From contig OZ024848.1 of NCBI GenBank assembly GCA_964017145.1, forward strand, positions 3,651,327 to 3,715,326: a stretch of DNA of 64,000 bases, given 5' to 3'. The DNA is from Agrocybe praecox. Its lineage: Eukaryota > Basidiomycota > Agaricomycetes > Agaricales > Agrocybaceae. The notes below the pieces were generated by a model. That model searched no databases and was not told the DNA's origin. It was given only the letters and a program-made list of their open reading frames with translations. The translations under genes were made by a program, and so were the position numbers. Shown one piece after another: positions 23,468 through 33,355 of the stretch (position 1 is its first letter; every line of letters starts with the position of its first letter).

Positions 23468-24097
23468 AACGGAGTATGGGTCTGGGATACCCTAAGTCAC
23501 GTAGTCGCTGCTTTAAGTACTATTACGAGCGTCTACCCCGAGGGCTTGAACCAACTTGACATGTGTACACTTTGCGTATCGACGAGAGCTAGCCATGTGA
23601 CATTGGTACGATCCAGTCTCAAAAGAGATTGACCATCCAACCGATGCTATCAGCACAAGCACGGAAACTGAGAACAAGTCTCGTCGTATTAATCATGTCC
23701 AATGGTGTTTGGTACCATACACTTGTATATCGTGATGGTCCTGGCCCATAATAGTAAGACCTCCACGGGAGCTTCTAGGCATCCATCTCATATGCTTAAT
23801 GACCGGCACCATCTTATCCTTAAGGGATATCAGAAGGTCTATTCCGTGGCACGTTGATTTGAGATTATTTCTCAACTTGATCAAATCCCGAACGGTTCAC
23901 TAGTATACATTGTTATGTTCTACTGTAGTTGCTAAGGCTAATATCTTTAACCTATACTGAGCTATCATATCGAGGCCAGTCAGAATTCGAAACCTCGATG
24001 AACAGACTAAGCTTGATCTTCGGCTGGACCTTGAGGAATGATACAGGAGTTTCCGATACCTCTTCAGTCAACAAATAGATCCCCCCACCAGCCTGTG
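23468..24097. other. Conserved spacer of unit B, first part
   Basis: Aligns in order with the spacer after copy A (12376-12990), including the ATCATATCGAGGCC and CTACTGTAGTTGCTAA blocks. No coding potential is visible. The TIR element at 24.1 kb interrupts it. Confidence 0.6.
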
Positions 24098-24981
24098 CTG
24101 TCAAATTTCTATATCAACTCCCCTTAGTTGCTCATTTAAGGTGATGTGTCCACACCAGTAGTTGCCCAATTGCTTAAATTCATGTATCAGACCGTCTGGC
24201 CGGCCTATTGTGACTATATGTGACTATAGTCATGTGTCTGTTATTGATGGCATCAATGTCCAAACACACGACTTTTTGCTTGCCTCTATTTACATGTTTG
24301 GGCTCCACTGATATGTTTATATGGCCTCAAATGCAAACAAATAATAAATAATAATGTCAGCAGGCAGGGGCATGCAGGATACAAGACAAACAAAGCCTTT
24401 GAGTGATGTCACATCCAACCACCCCAATAAGGCAAGAGGACTTTGGACTTTGAGATTTTAAGACAAAGTCGCTTTCATAGATAATAAGAAGCTAGATAGA
24501 TAATAGATATATATATGACTGAGATAAGATAAAGATAAGATAAGATAAGATAACCCTATATTTAGAAGTGATCTATTTTTAGAACACTCTCAAATTTACC
24601 AAATATGATTGAATTTATTTATAGATCGGATCTATTTTTAGAATATTTTCTCAAATTTGCCAAATCTGATGGAATCTATTTTTAGAACACATATATTTTT
24701 ATCTCGATTCTATTTTTAGAACATGTTGTATTCTGGGTGGAGGAAAACCAATCTATTTTTGGTTCGGATCTATTTTTAGAACACTTCAATAAGAATAGTT
24801 TTGGTGGCTGTACCCAAATCACATGCATATCACATGCATATCACATGCTTTTCACATGACTACGGCCCTCTAGTCACCCTCAGTCACCCTGATACATGAA
24901 TTTAGGCAATTGGGCAACTACTGGTGTGGACGCATCACCTTAAATGAACAACTATGAACAACTCATATATGAATCTGCCAG
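24098..24981. mobile_element. MITE-like element, copy 2 of the 3.9-kb family, inverted inside
   Basis: Terminal repeats: CTGTCAAATTTCTATAT ... GTAGTTGCCCAATTGC ... TTCATGTATCAG on the left and its complement on the right, with several mismatches. Ends and interior match the element at 3883-4803, but the interior runs in the opposite direction (GCCTCTATTTACATGTTTGG here, its complement there). At 24560-24785 the motif TCTATTTTTAGAACA occurs about six times. There is no reading frame of note. Flanking target duplication is unclear. Paralogous units show uninterrupted spacer here. Confidence 0.8.
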
Positions 24982-25136
24982 CACTATGTGCCCCCCACAC
25001 ACCCCGATTCGCAAGCAATACATCTCACTGAGGAAGCGCGAGATCCCCAATGTCGTGAATGATCGATAGACGTTCCCAGCCGCTCTGATAGTCAATTATT
25101 TCGGCAGGGCACTCACTAACTTTAAACGACCACTGC

Positions 25137-25352
25137 ACATCCGAAGGGGTGGAGGCGATATATACGTCCCTGGAACCTGATGTCCAAAGAGGTGATCAAG
25201 TTTGTCCATGTCCATGTCCGTGCTATACCGGGGCGCGCGTGTTGACTAGTGCGTTCAAAAAGCTGTACTCGAGGGGCTCGGTGGATGTAGACAGCCTGGT
25301 TGTGTTCGAGGTGAGGTCGATACGAGAGAGTCCTTGCGAGAATGGTACATGA
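25137..25352 (+). pseudogene. Conserved spacer gene fragment, unit B copy
   Basis: This is the best-preserved copy of the fragment. It is open through VEAIYTSLEPDVQRGDQV, CPCPCPCYTGARV, LTSAFKKLYSRGSV and DSLVVFEVRSIRE to a TGA at 25350. Units A, C and D break the same text by stops. The Cys-Pro run is striking, but I cannot name a family. It is probably an internal exon of a gene lost from the unit. Confidence 0.35.
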
Positions 25353-25689
25353 GAATTCAAAGTGGAATGTTTGAGGCGAGATGGCGAAGTGAGTTGGCAT
25401 CCCATCGAAGGAGGAAACGGAAATTCAGCGCTCAGCAAGGATCTTCACCCCGACGTGTACTTGCGCGCAGTGCCAGCACCACTGTGTATCTGTCTCATTT
25501 TTGGTAGGAGCCGATTTGAATTTCGTCGAATTCAGCGAGCGCCGACAGTGTTCAAAGTTCTTTGTCACAATGCGTGACTCCACAAACCAGACGCTGACCT
25601 CGGCCAATCCATCAATCTGAATCATCGTACAAATCCGCCAACCCAGGAACCAGCTCCAGCACGACCACATCCACACATCCACACGTACT

Positions 25690-27080
25690 CCTCCGCTCAA
25701 GTTACACTTACCCCTCGCGAAGAACAATGGCTACTCCTTGCGCATGCTCAGGCTGGCATCACCACCAATGCTGACCCATCGGCATCGTTCTTAGCACCAA
25801 TGCCGATGTGGCACAGAGGCGCGTGACGATGGACTTGGGGTCAGTCCAATGGAACGGGAACGGGAACGTGGGCATTGGCGTGTGCGGGTTGAGCGCTACC
25901 AGACCTATCAATATTCCCCTTCTCATTATCGCGAATCGGGATCGTGTGCGCGGGCAGTCGCAGAAGAGGGAAAGGCAGAGGGAGAGGATGGCGCATGAGA
26001 ATGAGAGGGAGAGGATGCCAACTCCAATGCCTTTGTTTGCTGCTGCTGCTCAGCACGTCTTGCTTCCATAGCCATCAACTATTGTCGTTCTCCCAAGGGC
26101 GCAGGTCCAAGTGCAGATGCGGATACACACTCAGGCCCAGGCTCCATCAGTCTCAAGAACCCCAGGGTGCGGACGCGGATACCAAGTCTCAGGACCAACA
26201 CTGACACCAGCGAAACCAACACCAACGAGACGCAGATAAAGATCCAGATTCTCCTCGGCGTTGGCGTTGGGAAGCAAGCTCAAGCCGAAGCCCAAACCCA
26301 AGACCCCCTCCCACCGCCTCCTTATTCTGCCACCGTTTCTCCTCCTCCAAATTTGCCTTCTCTCCTCTTCCTCCCCTATTAATCCGAATCCGAATCCGAA
26401 TCCTTCTTCATCTCCTCTCGCTACGCCGCATAGAGATGGCAACGACAGAGACGACCTCGTCCTAGTCGAGAAGAAGAAATCTCCGAGCTCCAACCCCCGT
26501 ACCCGCCCCAGTTGACGAACAGATTGTGATCGTCGTTCCAAAACCTATCAGAAGCGGCAGGGTACCCATTTCTGTGCCTGTACCTGCCTTCGTCGCATCG
26601 TCATCGTCGCACTCTCCCTCTCCTTCTCACCATGCTCAGCAGTCGCCCCAGTCCCAGTCCCCGTTCCATTCCCAGTCGCAACAGCACCAGCAGCACCGGC
26701 GGCGATGGCATATCTATCGGTGCTTTTCCTGGTTCACTAGCACCAGCACATCCATACACGTCCTCCGCTCAAGTCACCCCATCACGAAGAAAAAATAGCT
26801 GCTCCTCGCGCATGCTCAAGCTGGTATCACCGTTCCTAGCACCAATTCCAGTGTCGAGAGGCGAGTGAGGAAGGATTCGGGCTCTTTCCAATGGAATGTG
26901 GGCAGGTTGAGCGCGTACGCGACCTATCCCCATTTCCGTCGTCGCGAATTGGAGGGAGAAGATGACGCAGGAGAGGGAGAGGATGTTGACGCCTTTATCC
27001 GCTGCTACCGCTCAGTATGTCTTGCCTCCATCACCATCGCCATTGGTTGTTGTTGTCCCAGGGGCGCAGGTCCAAGTGTA
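25690..27080 (+). pseudogene. Low-complexity Ser/Pro/Gln-rich repeat family, copy B
   Basis: Modules alpha (25690-26110), beta (26230-26690) and a shorter alpha (26730-27080). Text includes GSVQWNGNGNVGIGV, GQSQKRERQRERM, LATPHRDGNDRDD and VVPKPIRSGRVPISVPVP. Frames change between modules and stops occur at 26068 and 26796. The gamma module is missing. Unknown family. Confidence 0.4.
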
Positions 27081-27189
27081 GATATCAATACCAAATCTCT
27101 GGATCACCACCAACATCAACGGGATTCAGATGCAGATGCGATCCTGCTCAAGACGAGTTGGCCCTGTGTGCGTGAACCCGTCGGACACC

Positions 27190-27320
27190 TTTACTTTTCT
27201 TATTCCTTCCTTCCTTCTTCCCTCTTCCCTCTTCCCTTCCTTCCCTCTTCCTTCCTCCCTCTTCCCTTCCTCCCTTCCTCCCTCCACTTTTCCTGCTCCC
27301 CCCTGCTCCCCCTCCTCCCT
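27190..27320. repeat. Polypyrimidine tract (CTTCC/CCTTCCTT)
   Basis: About 130 bp of nearly pure C and T on the plus strand in the tail of unit B. The minus strand gives long Glu/Gly/Lys frames that are composition artefacts. Confidence 0.9.
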
Positions 27321-29142
27321 GTGGGTTCCGTGCTCCATTGCGTGTTGTACTCGACTCCTCGTTGGATCGAACCTTCCCAAATTTATGACGAATATACCCC
27401 ACCTGCACGAATACACGACTACATGACACAACACACCACGACACACAGCTTGATTTTTGATTTTTGATTAGTTGGATTTGGATTATTGTCTTTTTGTTCT
27501 TCCTTCACTTTGGTTTTACGCTTCATTGCGACCTTTCTTCTTCTTACTACTTCTTACGCTCACAAACACCTACCTCTCTCTCTTGGGCCATCCGCTACAC
27601 GACGCACGGCACGATACCGCGGATACGGATAACGTCAAATCGTTTGGACCGGACAGGACGGGACACAATTGCATTGCATTGTATTGGATTGGATCGAACA
27701 GGACTTTGATCGCCATCGCTATCAGTCTTTTTCTTTTTGTCTGGTGCGTATCTTTGCCATACGAAATTGACAGTGTCGATAATCTGAATTTTATTATCTT
27801 TCTAGTTGAAATCACCGTCATCTTCTCGGGTTTTGTTGACCTCGACCACCCATCTGTACGTTGGGTTTTGGCCAGACAACGTGCCCGACACGATACACCC
27901 GTACCTCCACATACGCTGCGTATTACCCGATCCATATCCATACCTTCTGGAGAGCAACGCAGCCCCCCGTTCGTCAGCATCTGCAAATGTTAGCGTACCC
28001 TGCATCTGCATCCTCGACGACGACGACGATATCAGGGACGTCACCTCACGTGCAAGTCTCTCCCTACACTTACGTCGAATTTGGTCCCTGTGCATGTGCA
28101 TACATATAGCGCTACCGATCCCAGCTTTTTTTCTCAATCTCGATCTGGTTCTCAATATCAATCGCAATCGCAATCCGTTAAAGGTACGACGACACTCAGC
28201 ATATACACACAGTCCCCTCATGGTAAAATACACACTCTTCCTTTCTACACATTCATATTGTACGAGTTAGATGAGACTTGGGCCCGGCCAGTCTTTATTA
28301 ATATTCCTCGACGATAGCGAAGATCCATGATTTTCTTTAAACCCATTGCACCCCGAGCTTCAAGAACCAAGCCTCCGGCTCGTCGATCCCTCTTGAGTTT
28401 CTATAGACTCACTAGAGCGTTCTCCTCATTCTCATTACCATTCCCAAATTTCAAGAGACAACGTGGCAGAACAAGCCCTCAAATAACGCTATTGTGGAAG
28501 GTCAACGAGAAAGAAGTTCGAACTTCATGGGATTTTCAAGCCAGGTCCAGTTAGATAGGTGAGGGAAGAGTCATCTCAGAGCGAAAGATTGGTGACATTC
28601 GACAAGGTGTGATCTGAGGCCGGACGTCGGCTGTGTATGGCAGTCTGGGGCAGCTTCCTTGAGGTTATGTATGTGTGAGACGGCTCGAGGAGGTCCTCAA
28701 CGATCGCGCTGTAATTAAGAAGTTCGGGTCTGGTGCAGGTGTGAACTTGATCTTGAAGCTTGCCGGTCACCCCGCACCTCATTCTGGAGACCTCAATTAC
28801 CATTTTGTTTTTGTCTTTGACGTGTTGGGGCGGAAATTTCGAAGGCGTTATGGGAAATTTGATTAAAACATTTAAAGACAGAAACATGTATTAAATTAGA
28901 GTACCAAAAGTCGAGGATAACTTGCAAATTATACAGAAACATATATTAAATTATGGTATCAAAATTCAAGAAAATCTTACAAATTATATAAGAAGAGATG
29001 TCGACATTGGTGCTATTAAATATGCAGGCATGTTGGTTGCAACGTAAGGATCGTGGATGACGCTGCGGCAAGAAAGAAGCTATGGGTAATACCAAAATTG
29101 AGAAAAAGGGATTCGTATATCCTATCCCATACCATATATATT
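27321..29142. other. Tail of unit B, with a conserved reading frame at 28675-28866
   Basis: At 28675-28866 (+) the frame reads RRLEEVLNDRAVIKKFG, VNLILKLAGHP and FVFDVLGRKFRRRYGKF. The same text is found in unit C (48200-48370) and unit D (54250-54370) with stops. It may be an exon remnant of a unit gene. The part near 28290-28560 (CTTTATTAATATTCCTCGAC) matches 47885-48130. From about 28870 lies the 3' flank of membrane gene C. Confidence 0.4.
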
Positions 29143-30435
29143 TCAGACTTCTTCAGTAATATTTTGAATGCTCGTGGCTTCAAGAGGTACTTCTTGAATC
29201 TCGGAGCTGTTGTGATCTTGAAGAGCGGCTGTGAAGGCACTAAGGACGTTACCACTTGGTTCTGAGCTCATATTGGTTGAGAACTCCTTGGTTGAATTCT
29301 TCTTTGTCAATTCGAGACGAGCAACCATGAGGGTCGGTGCAAATGCCTATCAAATTAATTCAGGGTGATCAGAGAGTCTCCGCAAGGTGATTCATGATCA
29401 ACTTACAGTTGTAACCGACGTAATTACAAATGCATATGAATCTGCATTGAGGAAAGGTGCTGCAGACGCTGAAAGCGTAGTGCTACTATCGAGGAACCCA
29501 GTAATTGCATTCATCAATGTTGAGCAGGAGTATAATGCCGAGGACTCTATCGTTATTTCAACAATTTGCATGAATTTTCTTTGAGTCTTGTGATTTCTGG
29601 TTGTTGAGCAATAGATTTTGATGCTAATTGCAAGTGACACAATTATACTTGTTGCAGTTGTCACACACTGGCCAGTCGCATACAGGATGTTGTACTGCTG
29701 CCCAAATTGATCTGTCTGATAGCGCAGTGGGTCTAGGTCAAACAGAAATTCCATAATAGTAACTGCAATGATCATCACTGTAAAACTATATCAATGTATA
29801 ATTTGGAATCCACAGTAACACTGGAATTACCGATTTCAACAATATAAATACCCAGAAATGACAGTGTGACATATTTCCGGCGACGAAAAAGTTTCCAGGA
29901 ACGCCATATCTAAAATTCTTGTCAGCAGGATGAAGTAATACAGCTCGTACAATATTTACCAGCAAACCATTCGCAAGAACCTGACCTAATCCTGCTAATA
30001 TTTGGCTTGTGATATTTACGGCGGGGAAAGCCGAGAGAACCACGCTCAAATAAAAGATATCATATCTAGTTTTGGCCCCTCCTCCCGCAAAGCAAGTAGC
30101 TTCATAAATCCATTCAATGATCAGATTTCCAAGAGCGCAACCGAACAGTGCTGCAAGAACGCTAGTGACCACTCGTTCGCCTGGCTGGGACCTGCGTGCT
30201 GCAGATTGATTAGCATTTCGTTCCTTCCTCATACGGCATGCCCCTACAATAAATTCGAAGGGTTATCAAATAAAACCCAATATATGCTCCTATGTATAGT
30301 TGTTCAGCCATGTTACGTTCCATAAAGGCTGTACTTACCTCCAAGAAATTGAAACAACAACGATGAATTTAAGTTACCGCTAATAAGGGACTTTTGAAAT
30401 GATATGGGGAAGGTGTCATCATCCTGGGAAGACAT
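29143..30435 (-). CDS. Seven-transmembrane protein, copy C (intact)
   Basis: Six exons: 30339-30435, 30235-30289, 29960-30191, 29831-29909, 29407-29777 and 29143-29346. Phases agree and give 346 codons (345 aa). Membrane segments and the ADGLL-x-R-x-W-type element are as in copy A; here the residues before the intron-3 donor read GQVLANGLL. Intron 2 has a better donor (GTATGA) with a CTAATC-like branch point. The C-terminal tail (SSEIQEVPLEATSIQNITEEV region) is polar and somewhat longer than in copy A. Stop TGA at 29143-29145. The retrotransposon lies 1.1 kb upstream and does not touch the gene. Function unknown; receptor-like membrane protein of an Agaricomycete-expanded family. Confidence 0.8.
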
Positions 30436-31547
30436 GATGAAATGTGGTTCTGTAATACCATAAGTCAAGTAGTCGCTGCCTTTAAGTACTATTACGAGCG
30501 TCTATTCTGAGGGCTTGAATCAAGTTGTCATGGTACACTTTGTGCATCGACGAGAGCGAGCCATGCGACATTGGTACGATCCAGTTTCAAAAGAGATTGA
30601 CCATCCAACCGGGCACAAGCACGGAAACTGAGAACAAGTCTCGTAGTTTTAGTCATTTCCAGTGTTTTTTGTGCCATACACTTCGATATTGTGACGGTAT
30701 TGGTCCCTAATAGTAAGACCTCCCCAGGAGCTTCTAGGCACTGTCCATCTCAGATGGTTAATGCCCGGCACCATCTTATCCTTAAGAGACATAAGAAGAT
30801 GTATTCAGGCGCACGCTGATCTGAGATCACTTCTCAACTCAAATCCCGAACGGTTCACTAGTATACATTGTTATGTTCTATTGTAGTTGCTAACATCTTT
30901 AACCTATACTGAGCTATCATATCGAGGCCGGCCAGAACTCGAAGCATCGATGAACAGACTAAGTTTTATCTTCACCCAGACCTTGAGGAATGATGCAGGA
31001 GTTTCCTATATCTCTTCAGTCAACAAATAGATCCCCACACACACCCCAATTCGCAAGCAATAAGCGCGAGATCGTCAAGATCGTGAATGATCAATGGAAG
31101 TTTACAGCCGCTCTGATAGTCAATTATTTCCGCAGGGCATTCACTAACTTGAAACAAGCACAACACATCTGAAGGGGTGGAGGCGATATATACGTTCCTC
31201 AAACTTGATGTCCGAAGAGGTGATCAGGTTTGTCTGTGTTCATGTCCGTGCTATACCGGGGATCCCGTATTGGCCAGTGCGTTTAAAAAGCTGTAATGGG
31301 GGTCTCGGTAAATGCAGACAGCGCGATTGTGCTCGAGGTGAGGTCGATACGAGAGACTCCTTGCGGGAACGATACATGAGAATTCAATACGAAATGTTTG
31401 AAATTGAGGCGAGATGGAGAAGTAAGTTGGCGTCTCATCGAAGTCGAACGTTACACAGTCGCCTTTACTAGGAGGAACCCCGGATTCAGCAACAATATTC
31501 ACCCCGACGTGTGCTTGCACGCCGTGGCAGTACCGCTGTGCATCCGT
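30436..31547. other. Conserved spacer of unit C up to the retrotransposon
   Basis: Same blocks as in unit A. The Cys-Pro gene fragment near 31165-31340 is broken here. Ends at GTGCATCCGT, where the 5' LTR begins. Confidence 0.6.
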
Positions 31548-31805
31548 TGTCATGCGTCATATTTGATTGAACATGAACGAACCTGAAATTGCATAAGAGA
31601 TCATTCATTTATTTTTAAATTTCAATATTTCCTTTTTTTGCATTCTCCATTTCAATTTCCCATCACGACTCTATCGCAACATTAAGGCACCAATTCTTCC
31701 GAAATCTATTCAGTCTAGGCTAAAGTCATGAAACCGTCGCCATGATCCAAAACAAATTACTCCTTCCTCTCAACGTTCATCGTCTTACGCGTTCAAATCT
31801 ACCAA

Positions 31806-32288
31806 ATGTCTTCCACTTCCCTTGTTTCCTTTGTTCAACAATCCAAGGATGTCGTCAATTCTTCCGGACCTCGAAAAATCAATAAAGCATTGATATATCC
31901 GTTTATTCAAATTGCCAGAGTTTTTGATGCGAGCGAAAATTGCGAAAATTGGTTAGCGACACATTACACGGAGGATCATATTTTTCAAGAAGGAGATACC
32001 GTCAGTTTCACATACAGAATTCAGCCGGACGACACGCCCAAAATCATTCGCCTCGAGGAAATCGTGCATTACGAACGAGGAATCATAATTTTCGCAGTAT
32101 CGACAACCAGAAGTTTGGCACCAGCATTATTCACAAGGCCACACATTGCTATTCCACGATCACAAGTGTCCCTCAGCATCACACAGAAGATAAGATATGC
32201 CTACGCTTACATCATACAACGGCACAGCATATTCACCACTTATCTAAATCCGTCGCATCCCATCTACTCTATTAAAAGACTTCGATGA
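31806..32288 (+). CDS. 160-residue frame inside the 5' LTR
   Basis: Starts MSSTSLVSFVQQSKDVV and ends SIKRLR before TGA. It has mixed composition with normal-looking charge distribution (DASENCENWLATHYTEDH, DTPKIIRLEEIVHYERG) and no low complexity. It lies in the U3 part, about 490 bp upstream of the LTR TATA box, so it would need a promoter of its own or read-through from outside. I do not recognise the product. Accessory genes in U3 are known from some retroviruses. Here it may be a captured gene, an element gene or chance. The identical copy is at 42852-43334. Confidence 0.4.
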   Translation: MSSTSLVSFVQQSKDVVNSSGPRKINKALIYPFIQIARVFDASENCENWLATHYTEDHIFQEGDTVSFTYRIQPDDTPKIIRLEEIVHYERGIIIFAVSTTRSLAPALFTRPHIAIPRSQVSLSITQKIRYAYAYIIQRHSIFTTYLNPSHPIYSIKRLR

Positions 32289-32772
32289 CATCATGCAAAG
32301 CCCAGGCCATCAAGCGGCTGTGCAACCATCATTCCAAACACATGATTCGATGTCACATGCCTATCACGAGTGACTATGAGTCACGGGAACTGATACATCA
32401 ACAACGCGGCTACGCTAAGGTTACATTCACCAAATATAGCAATCCATCAGCTGGAAATAGCTCGATTCCTTCCATCCGTCGATTTCACTAATCGTCAAGT
32501 CAACTATGATCGATTTATCATTCAAGAAGATGTGCTTGGTCATTCTTTGCTGCGCATTAGTCAACTTTTTTATTTATTACTCATTCTTATTCATTTCTTA
32601 GTCATTTCATCGAGCGATGGACAGTTTTCTCCTTCTTTTCCATCGTTTCAACCCATTCCTTTGTCATTCCTGACTCACTTGCTCAGTCAGCCTATTCATT
32701 TAACCCCTTATTCTTTGTCATTCGTTTCAACCTTACTTACCATCGATTACTCATGCCTTGCAGGATTTGTAG

Positions 32773-32780
32773 TATAAAAG
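32773..32780 (+). promoter_or_regulatory. TATA box of the LTR
   Basis: TATAAAAG in the LTR. Transcription would begin about 25-35 bp downstream (near CCTGTAAAGTAGAC), giving a U3 of about 1.25 kb. The same site lies at 43819 in the 3' LTR. Confidence 0.6.
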
Positions 32781-33239
32781 CTAGTTAGATCCTGTAAAGT
32801 AGACAAGAAGTACACCCCTATTATAGGACAATTGTACCGATTCAAGCAGTTATCTTTCAGTTCAGTATTCGTTCAGTCAATTCTCAGTCTCGGCAGTCAA
32901 TTCTATAGCTCGGAAAATGTTCCAAGCTTCGATTATTCTCTTCTTTTTCGACGTTTACTCTGATTTCAAAGTGGAACACGTTCACTTTGATTTCTACTCT
33001 CTTATTCAATCTCAAACTTTTGTCTAGGACAAAAGCTCATCACAAACCTTTAAACCTATTCGATCTTTACACTAACAAACCTTTCTTAGGAACGAAGTAA
33101 CTTTATTCCCACCCCCGAACTCACAGGGAGAGAGTTGTCTTATCTAGGTCTAGCCCACTCTTTCTCTGGATTTTGTTGTTGGTTGTGTTTTGTGTGATTG
33201 TCAAAGCATAAATCACCGACAGAAAAATCGTCTTTCAAC

Positions 33240-33257
33240 TGGAGCCCACCTTAAGGG
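33240..33257 (+). other. Probable primer binding site
   Basis: TGGAGCCCACCTTAAGGG begins two bases after the LTR. The TGG matches the CCA end of a tRNA. I cannot name the tRNA without a tRNA set from the species. Confidence 0.55.
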
Positions 33258-33355
33258 AACACTTCTTTCCTTTTATCATTCAACAATCATCGCGTCCACC
33301 ATACTATTCCTAATCTACTTCGCATTTTCCATTATCTGCACACTTATCATTCTCA

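Larger units (their letters stand above)
31548..33237 (+). repeat. 5' LTR
   Basis: 1690 bp, begins TGTCATGCGTC and ends CGTCTTTCA. Identical in all stretches compared with 42594-44283. Contains an open frame (31806-32288) and a TATA box at 32773. Confidence 0.95.

Noticed and set aside
27126..27446. Glu/Gly/Lys-rich minus-strand frames
   Set aside because: Translation of the polypyrimidine tract on the opposite strand.
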